Positions 54,029-62,799 of a stretch of 64,000 bases of DNA are shown here, one piece after another; within the stretch, counting starts at the first letter, position 1, and each line of letters opens with the position of its first letter. A model generated the notes under the pieces. It was given only the letters and a program-made list of their open reading frames with translations, was not told the origin of the DNA and did no database searches. The DNA lies in contig JAKZAP010000013.1 in the NCBI GenBank assembly GCA_023053575.1, positions 1,808,001 to 1,872,000 of the forward strand. Direction: 5' to 3'. This DNA comes from Branchinecta lynchi (Eukaryota; Arthropoda; Branchiopoda; Anostraca; Branchinectidae). The position numbers were made by a program, and so were the translations under genes.

Positions 54029-56944
54029 TCACTGTAGCTGATTATAAAATTTGACAAAGTATGGCACAAATGAGTTAAGGTATCTGTCCGATGAGTGAGT
54101 TGGTGGGGCAATTAGTTTTTGTTTCCCTGCGTTTTTTTGGGATGTCCGGGTAGCTGGGTTGTCAGTTCTTGGAGCAATGAAAGCAGGTAAAATATCGCGG
54201 TGCTGCTCACTTGCTAGGCACGTCATCCCGAAGTTCATTACCAACTGGTGGCGTCTTTCGGACAAAGTGACCAACTGAAGTGTTGTTAGGCTATTTTTGT
54301 AGTCGATGTGATTTGATCCAAGAATTATTTTGCAGGCTCTCTTTTGAAACACTTCGAGTCGGTCGCTTTGTTCTTGAGTGATCCCAGCATTCCATACCGG
54401 GCATCCATATTCGAGTAGTGGACGGACGTATGTCAGGTAGCATATAAGGAGATTTTTCTTGTGAAATCCAAACCGTCTCAGGAGAGTGAAAGACCGAAGT
54501 GCTTGATTGGCAATTTTATAAAGATAGGCCATATGTGTAGTCCATCGCATGTCGTTGTCAAAGAACACCCCCAACACTTTAACAGATTTGGCAATTGTTA
54601 GCCCAACTTCTCCAACTTCGGGAATTTCTCGCTTCAGAAAGCTGACTCGGAAGATGACTGACTTCTCCAGGCTAAGCGTGAGCTTGGCTTCCATTGCCTG
54701 AGAATTAATATCTGCCAAGAGATTTTTCACGGGGTTCACACCCGGTGGGTCCCCCAGTGATCTGAGTAAGGCGGCATTAAGGTCATCAGCATATTTGTAT
54801 CGGTGCATGAACTCAGCTAGCAATTTGTTGATTACCATTATGAAGGCTAATGGTCCGATTTTGCTACCCTGCGCTGCGCCACACGTTATGTCAAGTAGTG
54901 ACGACGTTTCGCCGTGACTTAGCTTTACGCACTGTGTTCTGTTTGTAAGAAACTCTGCTAACATTCGAGTGACGATCTGTCTGGCTCCCATTTCGGTGGC
55001 TTGCGTCACGACGATGTTATGGTCCAAATAGTCAAACGCTTTAACAAAGTCAGCAATGATTGTGTCCACAAATGTTCCTTCTTCTTCAAGGTGCCTGAGA
55101 ATGTCATGCAAGAATTTTACCAAATAGTGTATTGTACTACAACCTGGGCGAAACCCGTATTGCCTCGGGTCAAGCTTATCCTTGATGTCACTGTAAAGCC
55201 AGTCATAAATAAATTGCTCAAAAACTTTGGAGAATACCGAAGTTTTTGAGATGGGTCTCAGATCCTTTACAGATGTAGCGTTTTTCTTTTTGGGGATCGG
55301 AGTAATATATGCCAGTTTGAAGTGCTTCGGGAAAACACCTTCTATCAGAGATTGATTGAAAACCGCTGTCAGTGGTGTTGCCAGCTCGTTTGCGCAGTGT
55401 ACCACGAACCGAATAGGTATCTCACCGGGATATGTGGCTTTTCTGGAATCAAGCTTTGATAGGACGTCTGAAACTTCGGCTGGTTTTATTATGGGTATTT
55501 CTGTGAGTGGTGGTAATTCAGGCATTGAAGTGAGCCCGGGATATTGAGTGCAGATGTCCGCAAAGTGCTTGTTTATGCTCTCGGCAGTTATCGCATCACC
55601 TTTTTCATCCAGAATTTCCAGGTGTTTCCTGTCGCGCCCTAATAGCTGTTGAACAGAAGAGTGAAATTTACGAGGGTGGGTGGACAGTAATTTTCCTACA
55701 GATTTTTTGCCATAATCCTTTCTTGATCGTTTCAGCTTCTTCGTGATGATGTTGCGGAGCTTCTTTGCATTCGTTATATCGCCTGTTTGGAAGAGACCAT
55801 CTCTTTCCCGAATTAAGCTCTTAATCTCGCTTGTTACCCACGGTTTCGTGATATTTTTAACAAGGATTGTTTTCTCAGGAAACACTTCATTGTATATTTC
55901 GTTGATAGTCGTGCAAAATGCATTGGCCATCATATCAGCATTTGACTGACCGTAGAGATTGCTCCAGTTGTGTGTAGTTAGCTTTTGCTTTAGTTCTGTT
56001 GTTTGTTTGTCTGAGGTTGGTCTATATGTGATTTTTTTCTTTGGGGGTATCGGTGTATTTTGATGTGGCTTCCATAGAACTGTTATGTGGTCGCTCATCC
56101 CCAGGGCGGGAAGCGCAGTTGGGTCGTTGTAGAAGTCACTCGTTGACGTGAATATTAGGTCCAAAGTTTTACTTTCACGCGTGGGAATTTTGACGACCTG
56201 CTGAAGTGATATCGATTTTTCAATCCATTTGGGTACGATATCATTAAAATCACCACAGATTACGAATCCAGCATAAGGGAATTTGCTTCTGAAGTAGTCA
56301 ATACTGAACTGCAAGTACTCCATGAGCTGTTTCCTAAATGGACCTTTCGGTGGATAATAGACTATACCGAATATGAGCGATGACACGGTTTTAGGCAGGT
56401 GCCGCGGCTTCGTCCAGACCCATAAGACTTCTAAGCGAAAGTCTTTTTCCACCGGTGGAGTGACAATGCGTTTGGGAATTTGACTTCTACAGACAAATCC
56501 AACACCTCCTCCATGCTTTACTGGGTTGCCGGAGGCGTCAACTCTCGGGGAAATCATGCAATCATATCCATCTATTTGTAGAACGTCTGAATTTTCTGCC
56601 CAAGTTTCAGTGAGGCACGCCACATCTACTGCATGATCAGTTAACATTTGGCTTAGCTCTTCGGTTTTATTGCACACTGACCGGACGTTAGAAAGTATGA
56701 TGCTGGGGAAACTATATGTTGCACGGTGTAGAACTGGTTTATTTTGCAGAAGCTTCGGGTAAGAACCATTTCTTGTTGCATGTGGTGTAGTTGACTTGTA
56801 TTGATTTTCTTTAGATGGGAGGTTCTGTCGTGGGGGCTGGTAGATCTTATGTAGTTCGCACCAATGGTGAAGTGCTATGCTTTGAATATGTGGAACTTGG
56901 AGTTTATATAGGTACGGGTTGTACGCCAGCGTGTTTTGTTCCAA
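54029..56944 (-). CDS. LINE ORF2: AP endonuclease and reverse transcriptase (971 aa)
   Basis: Target-primed retrotransposition enzyme. Apurinic-type endonuclease about residues 80-300: SNVRS (85-89), TETW (112-115), GDFND (231-235), LDLIFTS (261-267), SDH (284-286). Linker 300-480. Reverse transcriptase about 490-780: LRPIS (562-566), ADFVKAFD (631-638, catalytic Asp), GAAQGSKIGPL (689-699) and YADD (718-721). C-terminal domain with YLTYVRPLLEYGCPVWN. Complete frame with ATG at 56944 and stop at 54029. The start overlaps the end of ORF1, so translation likely depends on reinitiation or another noncanonical mechanism. Motif order and the C-terminal domain fit the CR1/L2/Jockey group; the exact clade needs a phylogeny. 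Confidence 0.93.
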   Translation of the reverse strand: MEQNTLAYNPYLYKLQVPHIQSIALHHWCELHKIYQPPRQNLPSKENQYKSTTPHATRNGSYPKLLQNKPVLHRATYSFPSIILSNVRSVCNKTEELSQMLTDHAVDVACLTETWAENSDVLQIDGYDCMISPRVDASGNPVKHGGGVGFVCRSQIPKRIVTPPVEKDFRLEVLWVWTKPRHLPKTVSSLIFGIVYYPPKGPFRKQLMEYLQFSIDYFRSKFPYAGFVICGDFNDIVPKWIEKSISLQQVVKIPTRESKTLDLIFTSTSDFYNDPTALPALGMSDHITVLWKPHQNTPIPPKKKITYRPTSDKQTTELKQKLTTHNWSNLYGQSNADMMANAFCTTINEIYNEVFPEKTILVKNITKPWVTSEIKSLIRERDGLFQTGDITNAKKLRNIITKKLKRSRKDYGKKSVGKLLSTHPRKFHSSVQQLLGRDRKHLEILDEKGDAITAESINKHFADICTQYPGLTSMPELPPLTEIPIIKPAEVSDVLSKLDSRKATYPGEIPIRFVVHCANELATPLTAVFNQSLIEGVFPKHFKLAYITPIPKKKNATSVKDLRPISKTSVFSKVFEQFIYDWLYSDIKDKLDPRQYGFRPGCSTIHYLVKFLHDILRHLEEEGTFVDTIIADFVKAFDYLDHNIVVTQATEMGARQIVTRMLAEFLTNRTQCVKLSHGETSSLLDITCGAAQGSKIGPLAFIMVINKLLAEFMHRYKYADDLNAALLRSLGDPPGVNPVKNLLADINSQAMEAKLTLSLEKSVIFRVSFLKREIPEVGEVGLTIAKSVKVLGVFFDNDMRWTTHMAYLYKIANQALRSFTLLRRFGFHKKNLLICYLTYVRPLLEYGCPVWNAGITQEQSDRLEVFQKRACKIILGSNHIDYKNSLTTLQLVTLSERRHQLVMNFGMTCLASEQHRDILPAFIAPRTDNPATRTSQKNAGKQKLIAPPTHSSDRYLNSFVPYFVKFYNQLQ

Positions 56945-58545
56945 TGTTGCTCGTTTTTTGGAGCGGAAAAATTGTCAGTGACTACTGCATGGGCTGCTAT
57001 TCTATCAGAAGAATAGACATGATTGTATTTGCAGGCATCTCCATGCCGGCAACCCTTCTCTGTCATGAAAAATTTACATTGGCGCTGCTGCTTAGAAGGG
57101 TTGGGTTCGAAGGATTCAGTTGTCTGCCATGGGCGCCATATCGTTGTTGTGGGTCGGGTTATATTTAGTACTGCTCTGTTATCTTGTCGGTTATCGGTCG
57201 GTGGTGGCTGTTGTGCGAGACGATTGCTATGAAAGTATTTGCAGGTCTTCCCCCGTCTACATTGGCCTAATTCGTATTTCCGGCATTTTTCCGGATGGAG
57301 CTGAGGGCATATGGACATCGCAGAACAGCCTTCGGCTTGGAGATGGTCAGCACAGACTTCGGGAATATCGGCTGGGTGGACGAACGTGCATTTACTTCCT
57401 TTTTTGCAGTGGCCTTTTAAAAAATAAATGCATTTTTCCCTGTATGCCTTTAGTGTTATAGCACCTTTTTGTGCTGGATCAGAGACTTCTGAGGAAGGTA
57501 TCATAGCGTTATCGGGATCCTTTGAACCAACAGTTTCGCAGTTAGGGCAGATCCGAGCTACCTTTCTGATTAAATACTGATCCTTGGCACACTTAGCTTG
57601 ATCCTGGAGTTCTCGAACTCTGTTTGAAAGTACCTCGTTTTCGTGTTTAAGCTGAGCTATGGTTTCATCTCTCGATTCTAGCAGCTTTGAGAGACATCCA
57701 AAAAAGGTCGTTTCACCTTTTCCTCCGTCTTCATCCATGGTGTTATCAGGCGGGGGACCATCTCCGGCTAAGACGGAATCCCGTAGGAGCTGTTGCGACT
57801 CCGCTAGTAAAGCACTGTAATTTTGAATCATGATCCGCTGGGCCTCAATTATTTCGCGTTCTGGACCGGATTGATGAGTGTTTGAATTTGTTGTATAAGG
57901 TGTTAAATTATCGGCTGAGTCGCAGTTTGTGCTCCTCCGGTTTTCACCAAGCCTGGAGAACGGGGTGGTTCCAACGGCATCCCACTCCATTGATTCACCT
58001 TCGTAGTTTGGTTCCAGTCCGGCTGTTAATCCAGGTAGGTTTGGAAGGCTCGAACATTTAGATTTTCTGTCGACAAGATTAGCAGTTTCTTCTTCAGCAC
58101 ATGTCCGCCATCTGTCGGGTTTGCTTGTAGCTCCTGTAGTTCCGGTAGATGGACCTACTAAAGACAGTGTAGCACAACACAGTCCCTCGTCTTCTACTTT
58201 CTTGTTTTCTGTTTCTTGTTCAGCACATGTCCGCCATCTGCCGGGTTTGCTTGTAGTTCCAGTAGTTCCGGTAGATGGCCTTACTAAAGACAGTGTAGCA
58301 CAACACAGTCCCTCGTCTTCTACTACATTTTCCTCTTTTCCTGTTAAAGTTATGAATGGATATGACGATACCTGGATGGAATTTTCATCCGACAGCAATT
58401 CCTCGTCTCTAGTTTTGACAGGCGCAGCCGGTGTGGAGGAAAATAGTTCTTTACTCTTGAAGCGAACAGTTCTAAGACCAGTTTGCGTGGTGCAGGGAGT
58501 GACGTAAGTCAACCGCGCAATCGGGACACTTTGCACTAGCTTACT
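56875..58545 (-). CDS. LINE ORF1: coiled coil and four CCCH zinc fingers
   Basis: Presumed RNA-binding ORF1 protein. The frame is open from the 5' junction; the first ATG is at 57990, so either that is the start or the element is 5'-truncated. Counting from the GTG codon at 58536: a 42-residue tandem duplication (about 72-111 and 114-153, VEDEGLCCATLSLV...), a coiled coil near 285-322 (LLESRDETIAQLKHENEVL), then four C-x7/8-C-x5-C-x3-H fingers at Cys369-His387, Cys395-His414, Cys418-His436 and Cys487-His506. CCCH fingers are unusual for CR1/L2 ORF1 proteins as I know them, which more often carry CCHC knuckles, PHD or esterase domains. Ends at 56875 inside ORF2. Confidence 0.88.
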   Translation of the reverse strand, partial: SKLVQSVPIARLTYVTPCTTQTGLRTVRFKSKELFSSTPAAPVKTRDEELLSDENSIQVSSYPFITLTGKEENVVEDEGLCCATLSLVRPSTGTTGTTSKPGRWRTCAEQETENKKVEDEGLCCATLSLVGPSTGTTGATSKPDRWRTCAEEETANLVDRKSKCSSLPNLPGLTAGLEPNYEGESMEWDAVGTTPFSRLGENRRSTNCDSADNLTPYTTNSNTHQSGPEREIIEAQRIMIQNYSALLAESQQLLRDSVLAGDGPPPDNTMDEDGGKGETTFFGCLSKLLESRDETIAQLKHENEVLSNRVRELQDQAKCAKDQYLIRKVARICPNCETVGSKDPDNAMIPSSEVSDPAQKGAITLKAYREKCIYFLKGHCKKGSKCTFVHPADIPEVCADHLQAEGCSAMSICPQLHPEKCRKYELGQCRRGKTCKYFHSNRLAQQPPPTDNRQDNRAVLNITRPTTTIWRPWQTTESFEPNPSKQQRQCKFFMTEKGCRHGDACKYNHVYSSDRIAAHAVVTDNFSAPKNEQHWNKTRWRTTRTYINSKFHIFKA

Positions 58546-59035
58546 GCATCGTGTTCAGCATGTCTTCTTACCCCATAATCGACTATCACATTAGCTGTTT
58601 CAAAATATGTTGGTTGTCCCTTAATTTGAATCCCCTCCCCCACCCCTAAACGTAGAGCTACAAAGCCCATCTACGAACTTGACTGGTCCGACGACCCAAC
58701 GAGCCCTCACACCAAGTTTCATCAAAATATCTCATTCCCTTCGAGAGTTATCGTGCTTACAGACGGACGGACGGACAGACGGACAACTTTTGCGATGTCA
58801 TAGGTATCCCTCCACTTACGTTTTGGGATCCCAAAAACCTCGTAGGCACATAAAGAAACAATTGAGAAAGATGGGGATTTCAAAAGCTTATAATCCATAA
58901 GGGAGCTAGGTATATTATAAGAGACAGAAGAAGCAAGAGGGGTCCTTTAATTATATGTTGTTTCTTTCGCTTCTGCTTTCGCTGTTTATGCTTTTGCATT
59001 CTTGGGATTATAGTTAAATAAATACCTTCATCACT

Positions 59036-59171
59036 TTCTACCCTGGCTTTCTCATTCTCAATGCAGGGGTCGCACTGTCCTTGACTAATGCATGGCTCAC
59101 CGCAAACGTTCGGGCAGGGGTGACCGCACGCAAGCGACTTCCGGCAGTCTTCTCTACATGTAGGAACAGCG
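59036..59171 (-). CDS. NFX1-type zinc-finger exon of the NFX1-PARP gene
   Basis: 136 nt. Acceptor TTTTTTTAG (AG at 59173-59172), donor GAAG|GTATTT (GT at 59035-59034). The translation continues the previous exon through a restored Gly: AVPTCREDCRKSLACGHPC, then PNVCGEPC and QGQCDPC, ending ENEKARVESDE. CxxxCGHxCxxxCGxxC spacing is the NFX1-type zinc finger (as in NFX1, NFXL1 and ZNFX1). It leaves one base, which pairs with the two-base phase of the PARP exon at 48933-50167. Readthrough past the donor gives a 124-codon frame that is not biological. Confidence 0.85.
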
Positions 59172-59307
59172 CTAAAAAAATACAATGAATGAATAAATGA
59201 ACAATTTATAACGCCCTGCCCAAGGGGATAAGTGCAATAAAAAATGACTAACACTAGTTGCCTTTGTGATCAAAGGACGAAGTTACCTTCAACCTTAGAG
59301 GTCTTTC

Positions 59308-60000
59308 TCGTCCGGAACTCGTCCAAAACCGGAAAGTTTGTTAAAAGTAAAAGTTGTATATAAAGTTGATTAGATGCTCGATTTAGGGATAAGAAGACAC
59401 GCTGAACATTTATATGATAATCATTTTGTTGTCGGACAAGTACTTCGCCTGGAATCCGTGCGAAAACAGAAAATTTGCAAAAAGTAATAAGCTTTATCTG
59501 AAGTCGATTAGGGGGTAATTTATTACGATTTATTACACGATTTAGGGGTAAAAAGACATGGTGACAATCATTTTCTACCCGGACATATAGTTCGCCCAGA
59601 ATCTGGCTGAAACCGGAAAATTTGTTAAAAGTGAGTTTTATCTTAAGACTCGATATAGATGTAAGGTGATCCGCATAATTCGTGTTTGAGCTTTAGTTTT
59701 TGCAGGACAAGTACTTCGCCCGGAATCCGGTCGAAACAGGACATTTGGCAGAAGTAAGGCAGACAGATTTGATCGGTTTCGTCAAAGTAGATACGACGTA
59801 TAGCATAGTGGTAAATACACATGGTGAATCGTCATCTGAACTTGGTTTTCTCGGATGATTAGCCATTGACCTTCTTCTGTTTCTAAATCATAATAGTAAA
59901 AATATCCAAGGAGTATGGCGAAGACCGGATATCTACAAGACCAAATTGTCTGGATCAAATATTAAATTTTTGGGATCCCATCAAAACCTTTGGTCTTGTT
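59308..60000 (+). repeat. F-family repeat, copy G (5'-truncated)
   Basis: Modules start mid-body ('tcgtccggaactcgtcc') and run to the intact tail 'tttttgggatcccatcaaaa' and CCTTTGGTCTTGTT, ending at 60000. Directly abuts the recombinase pseudogene, into which it seems to have inserted. Intronic. Confidence 0.75.
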
Positions 60001-60335
60001 GTTGCTCTTCTCTGAACTTGCTCAGTAGCGATGACACCCTTGTTATAGAAGGGCCTTCTTAATGCGTGGCCATGTTCAATTAGTGGGCGAGCTAGGGCCT
60101 TTATTTGTTGTTGATTACAATATTTCTCCCAATTCTTAAGGTGGGTTGCATATTGTTTTCGTGTCCCCTTTTTCCAAGCTACAAGAAGTACTTCAGTTGC
60201 TGCACCATCGAGTCCTCTTTCTTGCAGGGATCGCCTGACACAAGACAAGCCATCAGTTTGAGGCTCGATCCAAGGCGATGAGTCTTTCCTGGAGCTTGGG
60301 GCAGTAGTAGCGATTTTTCGGTGCTTGGTAGGTTC
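60001..60335 (-). pseudogene. Tyrosine-recombinase N-terminal fragment (DIRS-like retroelement relic)
   Basis: In frame on the minus strand: WIEPQTDGLSCVRRSLQERG, LDGAATEVLLVAWKKGTRKQ, YATHLKNWEKYCNQQQI. The pattern 'S...L..SWKKGTRKQY...LKxWxxYC' is the SAM-like N-terminal domain of phage-type/tyrosine recombinases, as found in DIRS-like retrotransposons of aquatic invertebrates. The catalytic domain with its RHRY residues is missing; the frame is cut at 60000 by F copy G. The assignment to DIRS rather than Crypton is tentative. Confidence 0.55.
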
Positions 60336-60594
60336 ACTGGAGGAGCCGCCAGAATCTTCAGAAGAAGGGCATAGAACAGGGAATTGTCCTTGAACGTAAA
60401 TGTCCTTCTCATAAGATTCACGGCTCTTGTAGTTTTCTTGGTGATTGTTTTGTAACGTGTTGAGAATTTAAAACTGAGTCTGTAACTACCCCGAGGTAGT
60501 TACCATAGCTACCAGCTCAGAGGTGCTGCATGGTGTGGTAGGCTACTGTTGGGCTTTTGTGGGTAGCTACAGAGGGGTCGAAGAAATCTCCCGT

Positions 60595-60658
60595 GAATAT
60601 ACTCCGCTTTCGGAAAACGGCGGGTTATAAATAAATTACTTACTTACTTACTTACTAT
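60595..60658 (+). repeat. LINE 3' end with (TTAC)n tail
   Basis: 'actccgctttcggaaaacgg' then CGGGTTATAAATAAATTACTTAC with four to five TTAC units. The cleanest example of this tail: the stem CCGCTTT/AAACGGCGG is well formed. Confidence 0.7.
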
Positions 60659-60748
60659 ACCAGTTCCACGAGGCATCGGGAGTCAGTGGAACCACGAGTG
60701 TCCGTGAGTTTCACACAACAACCCGCATGTCGGTTGCAATAGCCGAGC

Positions 60749-61060
60749 CTGACTCAGAGAACCTGTTCCACCCTTCTAACAATAGTAACGATTTAGTTAC
60801 TATTTTCGTTCCAATCTCGTAAAAAGTTAAGCGCTGACCATTCCAACCTTCTCGAAACAGTAACTACTAACTTACCATGCTCGGGAGCGCAGTAAGCGTG
60901 GTAAGTACTCATCTTCGTAACGTTATTGGTCGGATTCCCTGTGGCATGATATTCTACTGGAAAATAAAAGAACCGTTCCGGCTTGACGGCAAAAAGCCAG
61001 AATTCATGGACGTCATGCGTAGTAACTACGGTAAGTAGGGTGGAACATGCTCAGAGTCAG
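60749..61060. mobile_element. V-family MITE (complete)
   Basis: 312 bp, begins CTGACTCAGAGAACCTGTTC and ends with the inverse, GAACATGCTCAGAGTCAG; the terminal repeat is about 27 bp with two mismatches. The interior has 'ctttttgccgtcaagcc' in the opposite sense to 762-860. No clear target duplication. Lies 60 bp downstream of the donor of the exon at 61120-61486. Confidence 0.7.
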
Positions 61061-61119
61061 CTAGCTCAACTGCTAAAATTTCTGCGGTACAGTGGAAGTA
61101 ATTATCGTCGGCTACTTAC

Positions 61120-61486
61120 CCAGTACATTGCAGCTTTGTCTTATGGCCGCAAGGAAAAGTATGCGCAACCAACATACGGCAGATTTCCTTTCCTTGCGCA
61201 GAACACTTTCCGACTCCTCTGTGCCCACATGCGAAAACAATCTCTGTCTTGACCTCGCATGCCAGTTTCCCTCCGCTGATTAACTCTCCACATGTTATCT
61301 TCATCTCATGGCCACACTCTAACTTCTGCAGAATCTCTTCTGGACAATTGTGGCTGTAGTGACCTGGTTCGCATGGCCGGTTGCATCTGTGTTTCTTGCA
61401 AGTGTTCTCCTTGCCGCAGGGTTCTTTGCATTTACTCCCGACTAGAGTGGTGTGTCCTTGGTGACATTTCCGTGTTTCAGGACCTG
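61120..61486 (-). CDS. NFX1-type zinc-finger exon of the NFX1-PARP gene
   Basis: About 367 nt. Acceptor TTCTGTTCAG (AG at 61488-61487), donor ACTGG|GTAAGT (GT at 61119-61118). Encodes GPETRKCHQGHTTLVGSKC, KEPCGKENTCKKHRCNRPC, EPGHYSHNCPEEILQKLECG, HEMKITCGELISGGKLAC and FACGHRGVGKCSAQGKEIC, ending FPCGHKTKLQCTG. The repeated C-GH-x6-C and PC-x-PGH-Y-x-HNC spacings are those of NFX1-type fingers; this exon holds at least three. It leaves two bases, matching the next exon's phase. A second AG three bases further could shift the start. Human ZNFX1 has a helicase N-terminal to such fingers; any helicase here would be beyond the right edge. Confidence 0.85.
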
Positions 61487-61548
61487 CTGAACAGAAAACG
61501 GACGGGTAAGATTTGAAAATCAGGCCTCATCTTCCAGATATAATAATA

Positions 61549-61946
61549 GTCGCGTTTTTTGCCATCGCTTGGAACGAAAGTTGCCGTTTTTGCGATCGAC
61601 TGTCGACTGGAGGTCCAGTCGAGAAACAAAGTTCCAGACTGGGAACAAAGTCAACAGTCGATCCGATGCACCTTTCTCTTGGAGGTCCAATCAAACTTGG
61701 TACCAAATTTTGAAAACTGAACCATGTGGAGCCAAAAACGTACAGTTTCCACCTCAGGAAGCGCCAGTACTGCAGCAGTTTGAGACTGCCGAGGGAAGAG
61801 TTGTGGGGATGGAAGTGGAGAAGTTGACTGATTTAGACCGTTTTTCGAAGGCTTGTTCTCGCTTCCATATCAAGCGACAAAAAACGGTCAACTGCATAAA
61901 CCCGAGAACAAGTCCCAATCGCCAGTCGAGCTGTAAAAAACGCTAC
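61549..61946. mobile_element. P-related MITE with TA flanks
   Basis: 398 bp, ends GTCGCGTTTTTTGCCA and, inverted, TGTAAAAAACGCTAC, flanked by TA (61547-61548, 61947-61948). The ends resemble P (GTTGCGTTTTTGCAGA), but the interior ('actggaggtccagtcgag', 'gaccgtttttcgaaggcttg') differs. Intronic. Confidence 0.55.
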
Positions 61947-62142
61947 TAATATATTGCAAAACAATAAGGCCACAAAACCTCTACAAGGTTCTTTTAAATT
62001 ATTCAGGGTCATACATTGTGGAAATAAACATTCTTCAATTTGTTTCTTGAATCGGCTAAGTGATGGAGAGTTTGCTGTTTCTTTAAGCAGTTGATTCCAA
62101 TGGGGAGACACGCTGTTTCTCAAACTCCACCCCCCAAAAGTA

Positions 62143-62540
62143 GCGTTTTTGCAGATACCATGGTATCTGGTACCGCGGTCTAAAGTCGTTTTTGCTGTTA
62201 CCGTGGTATCTAATACCACGGTCAAAAGGCGTTTTTGCAGTTATCGTGGTAGATGGCCAGTTATCGTGGCATCTGATATTCAGATACGACGGTCCGACGT
62301 CATGGTAACTGATCGTGGTATCTGAAAAGTCATCTCACTTTTAACAAATTTTGCCAAATTAGTGGGAAAGAAGTTTGGCACTAAGTGATGCAACTGGATA
62401 TCAGTCTCAAAAAAGTGAAATTTCGGCAATAGTCGTTTTTGCAAAACAGCCATGTATCAGATACCACGGTAACTGCAAAAACGACTAATTGCATACCAGT
62501 TACCGTGGTATCAGATCCCATGGTATCTGAAAAACGCAAC
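62143..62540. mobile_element. P-family (mariner-like) MITE, copy 3
   Basis: 398 bp between TA dinucleotides (62141-62142, 62541-62542). Ends GCGTTTTTGCAGATACCATG and, inverted, CATGGTATCTGAAAAACGC. The interior is filled with 'accgtggtatc'/'gataccacggt' palindromes. The reference copy for this family in the window. Confidence 0.75.
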
Positions 62541-62589
62541 TAATATCTGTTCTTTCGAAAAGCTGTTCCTTCAACTATCAATAAAGGAG

Positions 62590-62780
62590 AACTTGCTGCT
62601 TCCCGTGGCAACCCTGGCGACGCTGCTCTTCCCTCAGTTCGCTGGCGGAGCCCAACCAAGCAATCTGATTGGCTCTGCATAAGACAAAGTAGAACCAGAG
62701 TATATTCTCCTTATACAGCGCGCCTCAAGGAAAGAATAATCTGTATACGCCGTATTACACCTATTTGAACAATGCTCAAC
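62590..62780 (-). repeat. Z dispersed repeat, inverse of 13420-13690
   Basis: 'gctgcttcccgtggcaac', 'caagcaatctgattggct' and 'ctgtatacgccgtattacac' pair with the 13.5-kb copy. Confidence 0.5.
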
Positions 62781-62799
62781 ACGGACTTGCAAACAAGAC

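Larger units (their letters stand above)
53911..58545 (-). mobile_element. Two-ORF non-LTR retrotransposon (CR1/L2-like), apparently intact
   Basis: About 4.64 kb, inserted in an F element; the pre-insertion text 'ttttcaccatcgtgttcagc' is readable from copy A (139-158) and is split at CAT. The 3' end is a short (ATTG)n tail (plus strand CAATCAATCAATG at 53911-53923), preceded by a ~118-bp 3' UTR. ORF1 and ORF2 overlap by 70 nt in different frames. Neither has an internal stop, unlike every other LINE relic here, so the insertion is recent. The 5' end at 58545 may be slightly truncated. Confidence 0.88.
52784..58837 (-). repeat. F-family repeat, copy F (about 1.42 kb plus an inserted LINE)
   Basis: Minus-oriented. 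Starts AACAAGACCAAAGG and 'tttcgatgggatcccaaaaa'; the body has six or more ~125-bp modules, those at 53350-53880 very alike; resumes after the LINE at 58546 with 'catcgtgttcagcatgtctt' and ends TTTTGGGATCCCAAAAA at 58821-58837. Because it sits in an R element whose empty site is known, its two termini are fixed to within a few bases. No clear target duplication. Confidence 0.85.
52457..58946 (+). mobile_element. R-family MITE, copy 4, split by an F element and a LINE
   Basis: Left part 52457-52783 ('agcacaactcctactagaaa', 'cagaagattctcgtatcc', 'aaactcggcacggcc') and right part 58838-58946 ('cctcgtaggcac', 'aaagatggggatttcaaaag', 'aagaggggtcct') reconstitute an R element of about 436 bp with TTAA at the right flank (58947-58950) and TCAA at the left. 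R copy 1 (8901-9206) shows the undisturbed order, 'cacggccgaaaaggcac...atcgtaggcac'. Confidence 0.8.

Noticed and set aside
54001..58507. Plus-strand open frames across the LINE (for example 55001-55249, 56815-57168, 58121-58507)
   Set aside because: Antisense shadows of ORF1 and ORF2, with no motifs of their own.
58880..59035. Readthrough frame with a Lys-rich then hydrophobic tail after the NFX1 exon
   Set aside because: It continues past a good donor (GAAG|GTATTT) into the R element; the phase match to the PARP exon supports splicing instead.
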